Positions 16,869-24,193 are shown, counted from the stretch's first letter. The stretch: DNA of 64,000 nt from Guptibacillus hwajinpoensis (GCF_020171785.1 NZ_JAIVAE010000003.1:248001-312000), one strand, 5' to 3'. Notes: a model not told the origin generated them from the sequence alone. Numbers and translations are program-made.

Positions 16869-16919
16869 ATACCCAGGAAATTTTGATGTTTTCTACGAAA
16901 AATTATAAAAGATAACTAA

Positions 16920-16951
16920 ATAAGCATGGCCGGACAAGCCGGTCATGCTTA
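16920..16951. terminator. Bidirectional terminator
   Basis: AAGCATGGCCGG pairs with CCGGTCATGCTT (one mismatch) between the SEDS gene and the convergent nucleotidyltransferase gene. Confidence 0.85.
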
Positions 16952-17773
16952 TTTAATATACTCTATATTTTTCTTTTGTTCACTTATATCCAATTCAGGA
17001 TGGTGTACTCTCACCAATCTTATGACCTCTTCAATTAACCCCTCTAACTCTATTACACCTTTCTTTGGATCCCCTATTAATATTTCGTTCATTCGATTAT
17101 GGAGATTTTCTGGTTTAATCTCCATAAGTTCAATATTATTCCCCATCCATTTAAAAGCTGGGTGATGAACATACATATGATTTAGGCCAAACAAAACTCC
17201 AAACAAGTTCTTTTGCACCCCACAAATGACATCGTAGAGCATCAACCAATCCTTACGTTTTAAAAGTGCTTCGCGGTTATTCCATCGATTACTCAACCAA
17301 AGATTTTCGGAAATCATATGTTTAGAAAGTGGTAATGGATATGTAGCAACCCTATTTTTTAATTCATTGATTTTTTCTTTCCCAAAAAGACTTACACCAC
17401 TATGAATGGAAGCTAAAATACATTGCTTCTCATAGTCAGTTTCGTAATTTTCCACCACCTCGGAAATGAAGCGTTCTACTGTTTCAAACAAAAAGCTGCT
17501 AATCTCAAACTTAATGCCATTCTGATTTAAGTAAGCTTCCGACCACTCTTCATCTTCATAAGGATAATACGATAGAAAAGTTCCATTAATTTGCTTAATG
17601 GGATACCGTCGCTCCTCATCTGTTGGAGGGCTTGACCATAAAACATGTAACTCAATATCTGAGTGTTCATCTTGTAGGTTTTTAGATACTGAACCAGCAA
17701 GAATTATGGCTTCTATCTTTGGGTTTTCTTTATACACCGCTGCCATATCTATTGATTGTTGTAATAAATCCAT
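16949..17773 (-). CDS. Nucleotidyltransferase-fold protein
   Basis: A 274-residue protein with a polymerase-beta-type nucleotidyltransferase core near residues 22-45: IILAGSVSKNLQDEHSDIELHV contains the G-S and the D-x-E metal-binding pair. The helical rest (ending in a helix with VIRLVRVHHPELDI) resembles antibiotic-nucleotidyltransferase-like proteins. The substrate is unknown; adenylylation of a small molecule or protein is the family theme. The start is the ATG five nt after TGGAGGT. It is the leftmost complete gene of the minus-strand accessory array. Confidence 0.72.
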   Translation of the reverse strand: MDLLQQSIDMAAVYKENPKIEAIILAGSVSKNLQDEHSDIELHVLWSSPPTDEERRYPIKQINGTFLSYYPYEDEEWSEAYLNQNGIKFEISSFLFETVERFISEVVENYETDYEKQCILASIHSGVSLFGKEKINELKNRVATYPLPLSKHMISENLWLSNRWNNREALLKRKDWLMLYDVICGVQKNLFGVLFGLNHMYVHHPAFKWMGNNIELMEIKPENLHNRMNEILIGDPKKGVIELEGLIEEVIRLVRVHHPELDISEQKKNIEYIK

Positions 17774-17813
17774 TTTAGACCTCCACAACTTTACGTTTGA
17801 TAATCGTATTTTT

Positions 17814-17930
17814 TTAAAAAGACAACTGGCTTTTTACAGCTATCTCAGCAATTTTTAGTACAGCAATAGATCCGATAATATGGAATACAAGATTTCGAGA
17901 TGCTGAAAAAAGAATATTTCCTTCACGCAT
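17814..17930 (-). CDS. Possible small hydrophobic protein, 38 aa
   Basis: An ATG opens a 38-codon frame (MREGNILFSASRNLVFHIIG... ending KSQLSF) between two array genes. It has one hydrophobic segment but no convincing ribosome binding site. It may be a remnant. Confidence 0.25.
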   Translation of the reverse strand: MREGNILFSASRNLVFHIIGSIAVLKIAEIAVKSQLSF

Positions 17931-17956
17931 TTTACAATATAGATAAGCATAGGAAT

Positions 17957-18460
17957 TTAGCTATTAAATCCTGCTTCTTTCAAAAACTCTATTTTCCTTA
18001 TATCTTTATTGTTGTTTTGATCTGCCCTATAACTATCTTTTGATGAGGCGTTATAAACACTTAAATATTGTTCTGGGGTCAACAAATAATACTTAACTCC
18101 TTCATGTTGCTGCATCTCTAAGTCTTCTAATCGTACTCCAGCGAAGCTTGGTAAAGTGTCAATGATCCCAAACTCAACTGATAACCCTTCGTTGAAGAAC
18201 TCATGTTCATGCAAATCAATTAACCTATAACCCATTGTGTTCATGATATTCACAATATCCATCCAGTTATGTATAGATAATTCTGGTGCTACTTCCCACC
18301 CTCTTTTATCACCAGGTACATGAATATCTAAGTCTTGAGCATTCCAGCTCTTACTAGTAATTACTTCTAAGCCAACTGAGCCCATTAGTAATGGAATAAT
18401 GTCAATATTGTTTAATTTTTTGGTGATTTTCAAGAACTCATCAAACTTGTTATTAACCAT
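17957..18460 (-). CDS. Nucleotidyltransferase-like protein
   Basis: A 167-residue protein whose segment LLMGSVGLEVITSKSWNAQDLDIHV has the nucleotidyltransferase G-S...D-x-D pattern. It is followed by a region rich in aromatic residues (HNWMDIVNIMNTMGYRLIDLHEHEFF) and a YLLTPEQYLSVY segment typical of MNT-like domain proteins. No defined substrate. The start is set at the ATG directly after GGAGGAGCAA; an ATG four codons upstream lies inside that site. A GCTCCGA-type repeat core precedes it. Confidence 0.6.
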   Translation of the reverse strand: MVNNKFDEFLKITKKLNNIDIIPLLMGSVGLEVITSKSWNAQDLDIHVPGDKRGWEVAPELSIHNWMDIVNIMNTMGYRLIDLHEHEFFNEGLSVEFGIIDTLPSFAGVRLEDLEMQQHEGVKYYLLTPEQYLSVYNASSKDSYRADQNNNKDIRKIEFLKEAGFNS

Positions 18461-18515
18461 TTGCTCCTCCATTTTTCCGAATTTATCACAACTCTGTTAA
18501 GTCAGTTAAAAAAAA

Positions 18516-18530
18516 TACTCCGAGGGTCCT
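18516..18530 (+). repeat. Cassette repeat, degenerate copy
   Basis: TACTCCGAGGG matches the core CTCCGAG, with the hairpin lost. It lies between two minus-strand genes. Confidence 0.4.
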
Positions 18531-18612
18531 AGCTTGTGTAGCAAAATCATGTACTCTCTTAAATATTTGATCTGAGACAACCGAACAATAAGTAAATAGT
18601 TATTGCTACTGC

Positions 18613-18771
18613 TTAATAAATAATTCCAATAATCAACGCTACCGCCATACAAGTGATTGTTGCATATTTTGATTGCTTTATTATACGTTCTTCACCTTTA
18701 CGCAAGGATTCAAAAAATGTGAGTGGAAAGTAAAAACATAAAACTATAAATAAAATAAGGATGATGCTCAT
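18613..18771 (-). CDS. Small two-helix membrane protein
   Basis: A 52-residue protein made of two membrane segments (IILILFIVLCFYFPLTFF and a C-terminal YATITCMAVALIIGIIY) joined by a short charged loop SLRKGEERIIKQ. The start is the ATG preceded by GAAGGA; earlier in-frame ATGs have no ribosome binding site. Function unknown. It is a single-gene unit between two copies of the dispersed repeat. Confidence 0.6.
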   Translation of the reverse strand: MSIILILFIVLCFYFPLTFFESLRKGEERIIKQSKYATITCMAVALIIGIIY

Positions 18772-18922
18772 CCCAATTCCTTCTCTAGATACTTCCATAC
18801 GTGACATCAATCCGCCAACTATTTTGTATTTTGCAACTTACCCATACCCTTTTGAAAAGTTTCACCTATATTAACCAATTGATTGAAAGGGTTAAATAGT
18901 AATCCTCTGAACTTCAATTCTC

Positions 18923-18945
18923 GCTCCGATTTAATGGAGCATTAG
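18923..18945 (+). repeat. Cassette repeat, short copy
   Basis: GCTCCGATTTAATGGAGC: the core followed by a small new stem (GCTCC/GGAGC). It begins 20 nt past the stop of the next gene. Confidence 0.6.
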
Positions 18946-18960
18946 CTTATTGCTACTTGT

Positions 18961-19284
18961 CTAAATGGGTGTTTCGGAGAATTCTCTAATCACTTCCATA
19001 ATGAAACCCCAAGTAATAATCAATACTGGCGATAAATTTACTATCAAAGCGAAGATTCTTTTTCCTAATTTATCTTTACTAAACATTGAAACAATACTTA
19101 CCGGAGTTCCAAATAAAGACAAAAGAAAAGTAAGCATTACATAGAATCTTAAAATATAATCGATTGTACTGGCACTCTCGTCCGGTGTAAATCCAATATA
19201 GATGAAGACTATAATCCCTGTAAGAGTAATCCACCCAATGCAGTAGGAAATTCTCGTAAGTAAGTTAAGACTCTTCCTATCCAT
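18961..19284 (-). CDS. Three-helix membrane protein
   Basis: A 107-residue protein with three predicted membrane segments: ISYCIGWITLTGIIVFIYIG, FYVMLTFLLSLFGTPVSIV and FALIVNLSPVLIITWGFIM. No family is recognised. Its ATG overlaps the stop region of a 54-codon gene upstream and the two are probably translated together. Flanked by repeat copies on both sides. Confidence 0.65.
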   Translation of the reverse strand: MDRKSLNLLTRISYCIGWITLTGIIVFIYIGFTPDESASTIDYILRFYVMLTFLLSLFGTPVSIVSMFSKDKLGKRIFALIVNLSPVLIITWGFIMEVIREFSETPI

Positions 19285-19441
19285 GACATCTACCTTTTCG
19301 ACTAATCAATATAGCAATGAAGAGATGACCGAACCCAACTATATTCATAATGATATCTCCTGAATTTCCTATGTCATTAATTTTCAACCCGCCTAAAAAA
19401 CCACCAAATAAAATAAGTGGAATAACTATAAGCAATCTCAA
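19277..19441 (-). CDS. Small membrane protein, TTG start, 54 aa
   Basis: A TTG preceded by GGAGGA seven nt upstream starts a 54-codon frame with a hydrophobic N-terminus (LLIVIPLILFGGFLGGL) and a second hydrophobic stretch (NIVGFGHLFIAILI). It ends by overlapping the start of the three-helix membrane protein gene by 8 nt. The strong ribosome binding site and the overlap support it. Function unknown; the pair looks like a two-gene cassette. Confidence 0.6.
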   Translation of the reverse strand: MRLLIVIPLILFGGFLGGLKINDIGNSGDIIMNIVGFGHLFIAILISRKGRCHG

Positions 19442-19504
19442 AATTATTCCTCCGAACCCTTATGTGTAGGATATATCATACACTTACTTCAATACTATAC
19501 TTAA

Positions 19505-19536
19505 TAAAGATAAGCTCCGCAGCTACTGGAAAACTT
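19505..19536 (+). repeat. Cassette repeat
   Basis: AAAGATAAGCTCCGCAGC plus CTGGAAAACTTG: the right half of the hairpin, the core and the right flank. It lies 20 nt past the VOC pseudogene stop. Confidence 0.75.
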
Positions 19537-19555
19537 GATTTTTACTTCAAATATT

Positions 19556-19963
19556 TTAAGGAAATGGTGCAACAAATTCTACTTTAATTCTATCTGGGTC
19601 TTCAAAGTAAACAGCATAGTGATGATTACCGCCCGCAAAAGGATGCAGATTTTCCTATATAATACTTATACCTCTCTCCTTGAGGTTATTAGCCATTTCG
19701 TCTACTCTTTTACGTGATGAAGCGTGAAATGCTAGGTGATTCAAACCAGCTCTACACCTGTGGTAAGGGTAAGGTATATCTAAAAATTTCTCTTCTGTTT
19801 GAACAAACACTATGTACGTTTCACCTAGCTTCCAACTTTGTCCTTTATCCCATTTCTGAAAAGGTTCATACCCTATCTCCTTTAAAAACCAGTTCCAGAA
19901 TGAAGTGGATCTTTCCAGATCAGATACATAGATTTCAACGTGGTGAAGTAACCCCTCAGACAT
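19556..19963 (-). pseudogene. VOC-family (glyoxalase-like) gene with in-frame TAG
   Basis: The frame encodes a full-length 135-residue VOC protein: HHVEIYVSDLERSTSFWNWFL at the start, and GGNHHYAVYFEDPDRIKVEF at the end with the family's final metal-site strand. A single TAG at 19655-19657 after ERGISII interrupts it. Both sides are otherwise open and family-like, so this is one recent nonsense mutation (or a sequencing error). Without it the gene would be an ordinary VOC protein similar to those often annotated as fosfomycin-resistance or dioxygenase-like. Confidence 0.8.
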
Positions 19964-19990
19964 TTAGATCCCCCTTCTATTAATAAATGA

Positions 19991-20012
19991 TTGCTCCGAA
20001 ATACTTCAAGAA
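19991..20012 (+). repeat. Cassette repeat
   Basis: TTGCTCCGAAATACTTCAAG, core plus right flank, just past the GNAT stop; the hairpin is lost. Confidence 0.7.
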
Positions 20013-20021
20013 TATTATTTA

Positions 20022-20456
20022 TCATGAAATACTCATAGAAATTGTTCTGTTTTTAAAGCCTAGATTTTCATATATCTTAATTGCTTGATTTCCTTCAAAA
20101 ACGGTTAAACGAATTTCGGAGTATCCTTCTTGTTTTAATTGTTCAACACCAGTTTTAATCAACTGTTTGGAAATACCTTTGCCTCTGCATTCCTCTATAA
20201 CAAATAATTCATAAATAAATCCTATAGCCTTATCTGAAAATTGGTCTTTACTTCCTCCGATAAGAACCCAACCCGTTATTACATTGTTTTCAGTTGAAAT
20301 TAAATAATAACTTCCTTTCTTTAAAAGAGTTTCTACTAGTTGTTTTGTCTTTTCAATCGTTGGTTCAGCTTCACCTAAAGTTCCCTCAAATATAGCCTGT
20401 GGGGAAAGTGATATTATCTTTTCAATTTCTACTTCGTTTGGTTTTCTTATGTCCAT
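20022..20456 (-). CDS. GNAT-family N-acetyltransferase
   Basis: A 144-residue GNAT. The acetyl-CoA-binding motif A is seen as GFIYELFVIEECRGKGISKQLI (R-G-K-G-x-S), followed by EIRLTVFEGNQAIKIYENLGFKN, the usual motif B. It transfers acetyl from acetyl-CoA to an unknown amine. Short spacers and repeat copies flank it, so it forms a one-gene unit of the array. AAGGG lies upstream of the ATG. Confidence 0.85.
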   Translation of the reverse strand: MDIRKPNEVEIEKIISLSPQAIFEGTLGEAEPTIEKTKQLVETLLKKGSYYLISTENNVITGWVLIGGSKDQFSDKAIGFIYELFVIEECRGKGISKQLIKTGVEQLKQEGYSEIRLTVFEGNQAIKIYENLGFKNRTISMSIS

Positions 20457-20496
20457 TTATCAACACAACCCTTCCAGAATGGGAGATTTTTCAATA

Positions 20497-20596
20497 TACT
20501 AATTATTTCAAATTAAAACTAATAAATCCATCCTTTTTTCTTACAAAAAAGAGCCTATCTTATTAAAGATAAGCTCCGAGTTTGCGGAAAACTTGC
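20497..20596 (+). repeat. Cassette repeat, long copy
   Basis: Begins with the flank ACTAATTATTTCAAATTA, then the hairpin GAGCCTATCT/AGATAAGCTC (20551-20576), core GCTCCGAG, and right flank TTTGCGGAAAACTTG. On the minus strand the hairpin is followed by a short T run and can act as a terminator. Confidence 0.9.
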
Positions 20597-20858
20597 TTAG
20601 AGATAAAAATTTTTCTACTTTCCCCTCATAACTCTTTTAACTTCTCCACATCTTTCACATTGATCATTAGCTCTTAGAGAATCTTGCTCACAGTTCATAT
20701 AATGATCTACCTATCCCAATCTAATATCCATTTAGTTTCCAATTTAATGCTCACTTGCCTTATCGTTAAAGATTATTGAACTTGTTGTATATCTATACTC
20801 TGAAATACGGAATTCAGGAATGGTAGATCACTTAGTTGTTCTCCCCTTAATTGAATTG

Positions 20859-21425
20859 TTACCTTACACTCAACTGCCTTTTTTTCACGATATACATATG
20901 ATAGTGCACATTGAATTCCGGGTAGTCTGTATAGCGGTCAGCAAGTACTTCCCACTCGTTTTCCGTCTCCTCCATCACACGCTTCAAGTATGTCTCCCTC
21001 TTTTGCCCTTGCATCATAAAAATGGCCAACACCCCACCGTCTTTCAGCTCCGCAGCAATACGCTGGACCAGTTTCGTTTCGCCCTCGACATCCCTTTTAT
21101 AAAAATGCAGCATCGAATCCAACAGGACAATATCGTGCTCCGCACCTACTGGGTACGTGTAAACATCTCCTACTTTCCCGGTCACGTTTAACTGTTCGTC
21201 ACAGGCGACTTGATTCATTTGATCGAGCCCGACAGTGGAGATATCGACGCCTGTCACCGTGTACCGTAACCTTCCTAAGCTTAATGAATCTCTGCCTTGT
21301 CCGCATCCTAGATCTAGTACATGCCCTTTCGGTTCATACTCCTGAAAGAATGCCACGAGTCCAGGGTAGGGATTTCCGAAATAATGATGTTCTTGATAAT
21401 GCGTATCGTAGACTGGTTTTATCAT
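20859..21425 (-). CDS. Class I SAM-dependent methyltransferase (TehB-like)
   Basis: A 188-residue Rossmann-fold methyltransferase. Motif I is GHVLDLGCGQGRDSLSLG, the acidic motif II is TVTGVDIS, and DIVLLDSMLHFYKRDVE marks motif IV. The compact size and H-Y-Q-E-H-H-Y-F N-terminus recall TehB/thiopurine-type enzymes that detoxify tellurite, selenite or thiols. The ATG overlaps the upstream oxidoreductase stop codon as ATGA. It is the last gene of a TetR-headed operon. Confidence 0.82.
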   Translation of the reverse strand: MIKPVYDTHYQEHHYFGNPYPGLVAFFQEYEPKGHVLDLGCGQGRDSLSLGRLRYTVTGVDISTVGLDQMNQVACDEQLNVTGKVGDVYTYPVGAEHDIVLLDSMLHFYKRDVEGETKLVQRIAAELKDGGVLAIFMMQGQKRETYLKRVMEETENEWEVLADRYTDYPEFNVHYHMYIVKKRQLSVR

Positions 21426-22342
21426 GATACTCCACCGCGTTCCCAATCTTCCATCGCCATTTCATGATTGATTTCAGCAGCGACTTCATACCCTTCACTC
21501 GTAGCCTTCAGCAATCCAGAGAACACATTCTTCGTGTCTCCGATGACATATAATCCCTTCACAGCGGTTTTCGCTCCTTCTTCAGTTGCGACTCCCCCCA
21601 TGTCTGTATAGTCGACGCCAAAATGGTCGAGAGAAAACGCCTGGGATTCACCCGTATCCATGATAAATCCGCCAGATCGATGGTACGCCTCCCCTGACAC
21701 CATCACGACCTGCTGGAGCCGACCCTCGGTTGAAATAAGTTCTTCAATCGCCTCTTCCACAAGCTCCACACCATGCCCTCGTAAATCTTTCCGGTCTTCT
21801 TCCGAAAGCGCTGCTGCACCGTTTGTAAAAACAATTAGATCCTGACTCCAGTTATAAATCAATTTTACGTAATGAATAAGCCAAGGTTCGTTTCCGAAAA
21901 TCGCCAATGGCTCATCTTTCCGCTCCCATCCGTCACAATACGGACATGGAAAAACTGTGGAGCCGTATACGTTCTGTAGTCCTATGATCGCAGGCAGTTC
22001 CTCTCTCATCCCCGCTGCCACAACGACCCGCCGGCTTGCATAGCTTTTCCCGTTATCTGTCTGAACGGTAAAAACGCCCTCTTCCTTTTCAAGTGCCGTA
22101 ACCTTCGTTTCAACATAGCTTACCGTCGGATAAGCCTTGATTTCACTCAAACCGATCGACTTGAACGATTCAGGCTTCACACCACCGTCTCGTGTCAAAT
22201 ATCCGTGCGATGCATGCGTCACACTGTTCCGAGCAGCGTTGGCATCCAGTACAAGCATCTTCCGCTTTGATCGTCCAAACACAAGCGCTGAACTTAAGCC
22301 AGCAGCCCCTCTCCCTATTACAATCACTTCATATTGTTCCAA
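21422..22342 (-). CDS. Thioredoxin reductase-like FAD/NAD(P) oxidoreductase
   Basis: A 306-residue flavoprotein. The FAD fold is GRGAAG (10-15), and CPYC (133-136) sits where thioredoxin reductases have their redox-active pair, in FPCPYCDGWE. The NAD(P) domain follows with LAIFGNEPW in place of a classical GxGxxG, which is unusual. It starts with TTG after GGGAGAGG. Between two methyltransferase genes, it may reduce a metalloid, disulfide or small electrophile before methylation; this pathway is inferred only from context. Confidence 0.8.
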   Translation of the reverse strand: MEQYEVIVIGRGAAGLSSALVFGRSKRKMLVLDANAARNSVTHASHGYLTRDGGVKPESFKSIGLSEIKAYPTVSYVETKVTALEKEEGVFTVQTDNGKSYASRRVVVAAGMREELPAIIGLQNVYGSTVFPCPYCDGWERKDEPLAIFGNEPWLIHYVKLIYNWSQDLIVFTNGAAALSEEDRKDLRGHGVELVEEAIEELISTEGRLQQVVMVSGEAYHRSGGFIMDTGESQAFSLDHFGVDYTDMGGVATEEGAKTAVKGLYVIGDTKNVFSGLLKATSEGYEVAAEINHEMAMEDWERGGVS

Positions 22343-22343
22343 C

Positions 22344-22940
22344 TTATCCTCTCCCCTTTCTAGCTTTCACACTTGCTGTTTTCGCTTCATATGTACCTTC
22401 CGCAACCCCAATTGGCAGTTCTCTCACCTGGTCTCCTAGATTTAGAACGTCAAGAGAAGGAGGAGTCTTCATTTCATCCGCCACTTTCTCAGATGATGGA
22501 AATTCCTCCAAGAGCCCTCCTGGTGGAAGCTCGTCCTCTTTTTTGACCAACCCAAGATACACGAGCAGACCGCCTTCCGCGAGCTGCTTTTCTAATCTTG
22601 AGAAAAGCGTCTCCCGTTCCTCTTTCGAAAAATGGACAAACGAGAGAAGAACCAAATCAAACTTTCCTTCGCCCGTGTATTTGAGTGCATCGGCTATTTC
22701 TGCTTCGATCGAATATCCCTTTTCCCGAGAATGTTCCTCGATGAACTGAACAGCCGCCGGAGCAAAATCGACACTCGTCACGTTCCATCCCTGCTGCGCC
22801 AACCAAAAACTATTGCCGCCTTCCCCGGCACCGAGATCAAGCGCACGCCCTGCCGGAACAGCCTCCAGCCATTCAACAACCCGCTCATCTGGTCTGGTCC
22901 AACGCGTCTTGTTCTGTTGATATTCCTCGTCAAAACTCAC
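22344..22940 (-). CDS. Class I SAM-dependent methyltransferase
   Basis: A 198-residue methyltransferase with motif I ALDLGAGEGGNSFWLA, motif II VTSVDFAP and motif IV FDLVLLSFVHFSKEER. It is a second enzyme of the TehB/tellurite-resistance-like type in the same operon, with little similarity to the first. The GTG start overlaps the tetR stop (GTGA) and one base separates its stop from the next start, so the four genes form a tight operon. Confidence 0.82.
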   Translation of the reverse strand: MSFDEEYQQNKTRWTRPDERVVEWLEAVPAGRALDLGAGEGGNSFWLAQQGWNVTSVDFAPAAVQFIEEHSREKGYSIEAEIADALKYTGEGKFDLVLLSFVHFSKEERETLFSRLEKQLAEGGLLVYLGLVKKEDELPPGGLLEEFPSSEKVADEMKTPPSLDVLNLGDQVRELPIGVAEGTYEAKTASVKARKGRG

Positions 22941-23476
22941 GACAACAATCCCTTCTTAAATGTTCTCCATGCAAGCTCCGGGATCTCTCTAGGGGCCACC
23001 GTCCCGTTGTGCAACGTCTCCCAAGCCGTCAACAGAACCCCGTCATACATATGGAACACCCACGCATCTGGCATAGAAGAATCAATATGCCCTGCTTCCC
23101 TCATACGCCCAATCAATTTATACAGCCCTTCGTTGACCTTTGAAAACTTGCACGTTTCCGGATCATGCTCTTCATGATGCCCATGCTCGCGGAATAAAAG
23201 ATGAAATCCTTGTTTTCCCGCATTCGTCTTAATAATCGATTCCATCTGCTCCAGCGGATCCTCAAATCTGTCTATCGATTCATTGAAAATAACTAACGTC
23301 CTTTCAATCAGCACATCATGTATGGAAGAAAACAATCGCTCGCGGTTCTTGAAATAACGGTGAATCGTCATTCGACTTACGCTCGCCTGTTCCGCGATTG
23401 TCTCCATCGATGCGCTTTCGTCTTTTGAAAGAACATCAATTGCGACGTTCACGATGTTGGTTTGTGTTTTGTTCAT
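22937..23476 (-). CDS. TetR-family regulator
   Basis: A 179-residue TetR/AcrR repressor: helix-turn-helix KDESASMETIAEQASVSRMTIHRYFKNRERLF near residues 16-48, then a ligand-binding domain. An HGHHEEHDPETC segment near residue 98, rich in His, Glu and Cys, could bind a metal. The start follows AAGGGGTGAA; an apparent upstream extension runs through the promoter and is not coding. It heads the operon and probably represses it via the palindrome at 23493-23508. Confidence 0.85.
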   Translation of the reverse strand: MNKTQTNIVNVAIDVLSKDESASMETIAEQASVSRMTIHRYFKNRERLFSSIHDVLIERTLVIFNESIDRFEDPLEQMESIIKTNAGKQGFHLLFREHGHHEEHDPETCKFSKVNEGLYKLIGRMREAGHIDSSMPDAWVFHMYDGVLLTAWETLHNGTVAPREIPELAWRTFKKGLLS

Positions 23477-23492
23477 TTCTTCACCCCTTGAC

Positions 23493-23508
23493 GTTACAAC
23501 TATGTAAC
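23493..23508. promoter_or_regulatory. Probable TetR operator
   Basis: GTTACAACTATGTAAC, a palindrome with arms GTTACA/TGTAAC, placed just downstream of the -10 box. Confidence 0.6.
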
Positions 23509-23510
23509 AT

Positions 23511-23539
23511 ATTGTACAAACAAGTAAAGTTATAGTCAA
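23511..23539 (-). promoter_or_regulatory. Sigma-A promoter of the TetR operon
   Basis: On the minus strand TTGACT, 17 nt, TACAAT; one mismatch per box. Confidence 0.85.
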
Positions 23540-23674
23540 TAAAAAAGCAGGCACTCGTTCAGATAACGGGTTCGGTTTTGGAGTACAAAACAGTAAAAAA
23601 CAATGGAAATAGACCTTTAAATGGTTAGGAACTAACACTCGAAATGACATATAAATTAACAGTAAAAATAACGC

Positions 23675-23708
23675 AATAAAAAGGAGCTTGGATAATCAAG
23701 CTCCTTTA
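23675..23708 (-). terminator. Terminator-like hairpin
   Basis: AAAGGAGCTTG pairs with CAAGCTCCTTT around 6 nt. A T run follows on the minus strand. Confidence 0.6.
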
Positions 23709-23740
23709 CCTATGACTTTAAATGTCATCTTATTCAATTA

Positions 23741-23763
23741 AAGCTCCAAGATTATGGAAGATG
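23741..23763 (+). repeat. Cassette repeat, left border of small-peptide cassette copy 1
   Basis: AAGCTCCAAGATTATGGAAG: core (one change) and right flank. The left arm of the hairpin is degenerate. Confidence 0.85.
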
Positions 23764-23794
23764 GTAAATTTTGTACAAAAACTTATGATACACT

Positions 23795-23870
23795 TAGATT
23801 AAGTAAGTTCAATATCTAACATTTCTTTTTTCCTCGAACGGAAGGATTAGGGGAGTCTGACTTCTAAAAT
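23795..23870 (-). pseudogene. Decayed zinc-ribbon (DUF6487-like) fragment
   Basis: Read on the minus strand, a short frame gives SDSPNP-like sequence, then after a frameshift EMLGIELT. The intact zinc-ribbon gene at 36950-37180 has SDSPNSIF in the corresponding place and matching nucleotides around it. Cysteine ends are gone. Too short and shifted to be functional. Confidence 0.45.
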
Positions 23871-23892
23871 TCTTAAATAAAGGTGGAATTTT

Positions 23893-24009
23893 ATGCTTTG
23901 GCTTATGTTAATAGTTATATTTCTGCCTCTTATAGCAAGACGAATAGAAAGACATTTTCAACGATTAAAAAAAGAAAAAAATGAAATGAAGGACATCTTC
24001 AGTGATTGA
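23893..24009 (+). CDS. 38-aa membrane peptide, copy 1
   Basis: An ATG with AAAGGTGG upstream opens 38 codons: a hydrophobic N-terminal helix (MLWLMLIVIFLPLIA), then RRIERHFQRLKKEKN, a basic amphipathic tail, then NEMKDIFSD. A second copy at 40546 differs at five codons, three of them silent and two conservative (L/F, I/V), so the frame is probably under selection. A terminator follows. It lies on the plus strand, against the other array genes. It could be a small membrane regulator or type I toxin-like peptide; there is no evidence for either. Confidence 0.72.
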   Translation: MLWLMLIVIFLPLIARRIERHFQRLKKEKNEMKDIFSD

Positions 24010-24072
24010 GAGGAAATGATCTCCCACTTAAGTAACCTATTGCTTTAGTTATGAAACAAAATATACCACAGT

Positions 24073-24106
24073 GGAACTTCTACAAAACTGAAAGTTCCTA
24101 TTTTTT
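24073..24106 (+). terminator. Terminator of membrane peptide, copy 1
   Basis: GGAACTT pairs with AAGTTCC, followed by TATTTTTT. Confidence 0.85.
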
Positions 24107-24146
24107 GTAAAGTATCACATTAAACTTTAACATAGCCATTTAATTA

Positions 24147-24193
24147 AAAAGAAGCCTATCTTATTACAGATAAGCTCCGAGATACTGGAAGAT
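24147..24193 (+). repeat. Cassette repeat
   Basis: GAAGCCTATCT, loop, AGATAAGCTCC hairpin, core GCTCCGAG, flank ATACTGGAAGATAG. Confidence 0.9.

Larger units (their letters stand above)
23743..24178 (+). repeat. Duplicated cassette, copy 1
   Basis: About 430 bp, roughly 93% identical by hand alignment to 40397-40830. Similarity begins at one GCTCC core and ends at the next. Content: a decayed antisense zinc-ribbon fragment, a 38-codon gene and a terminator. Confidence 0.9.

Noticed and set aside
20615-20698. 27-codon CxxC peptide gene (MNCEQDSLRANDQCERCGEV)
   Set aside because: Weak ribosome binding site and only one and a half zinc knuckles; treated as a cassette remnant, not a gene.
22937-23650. 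Longer TetR protein starting at 23650
   Set aside because: The extra 58 residues cover the promoter and operator, are not TetR-like, and the ATG at 23476 has a good ribosome binding site.
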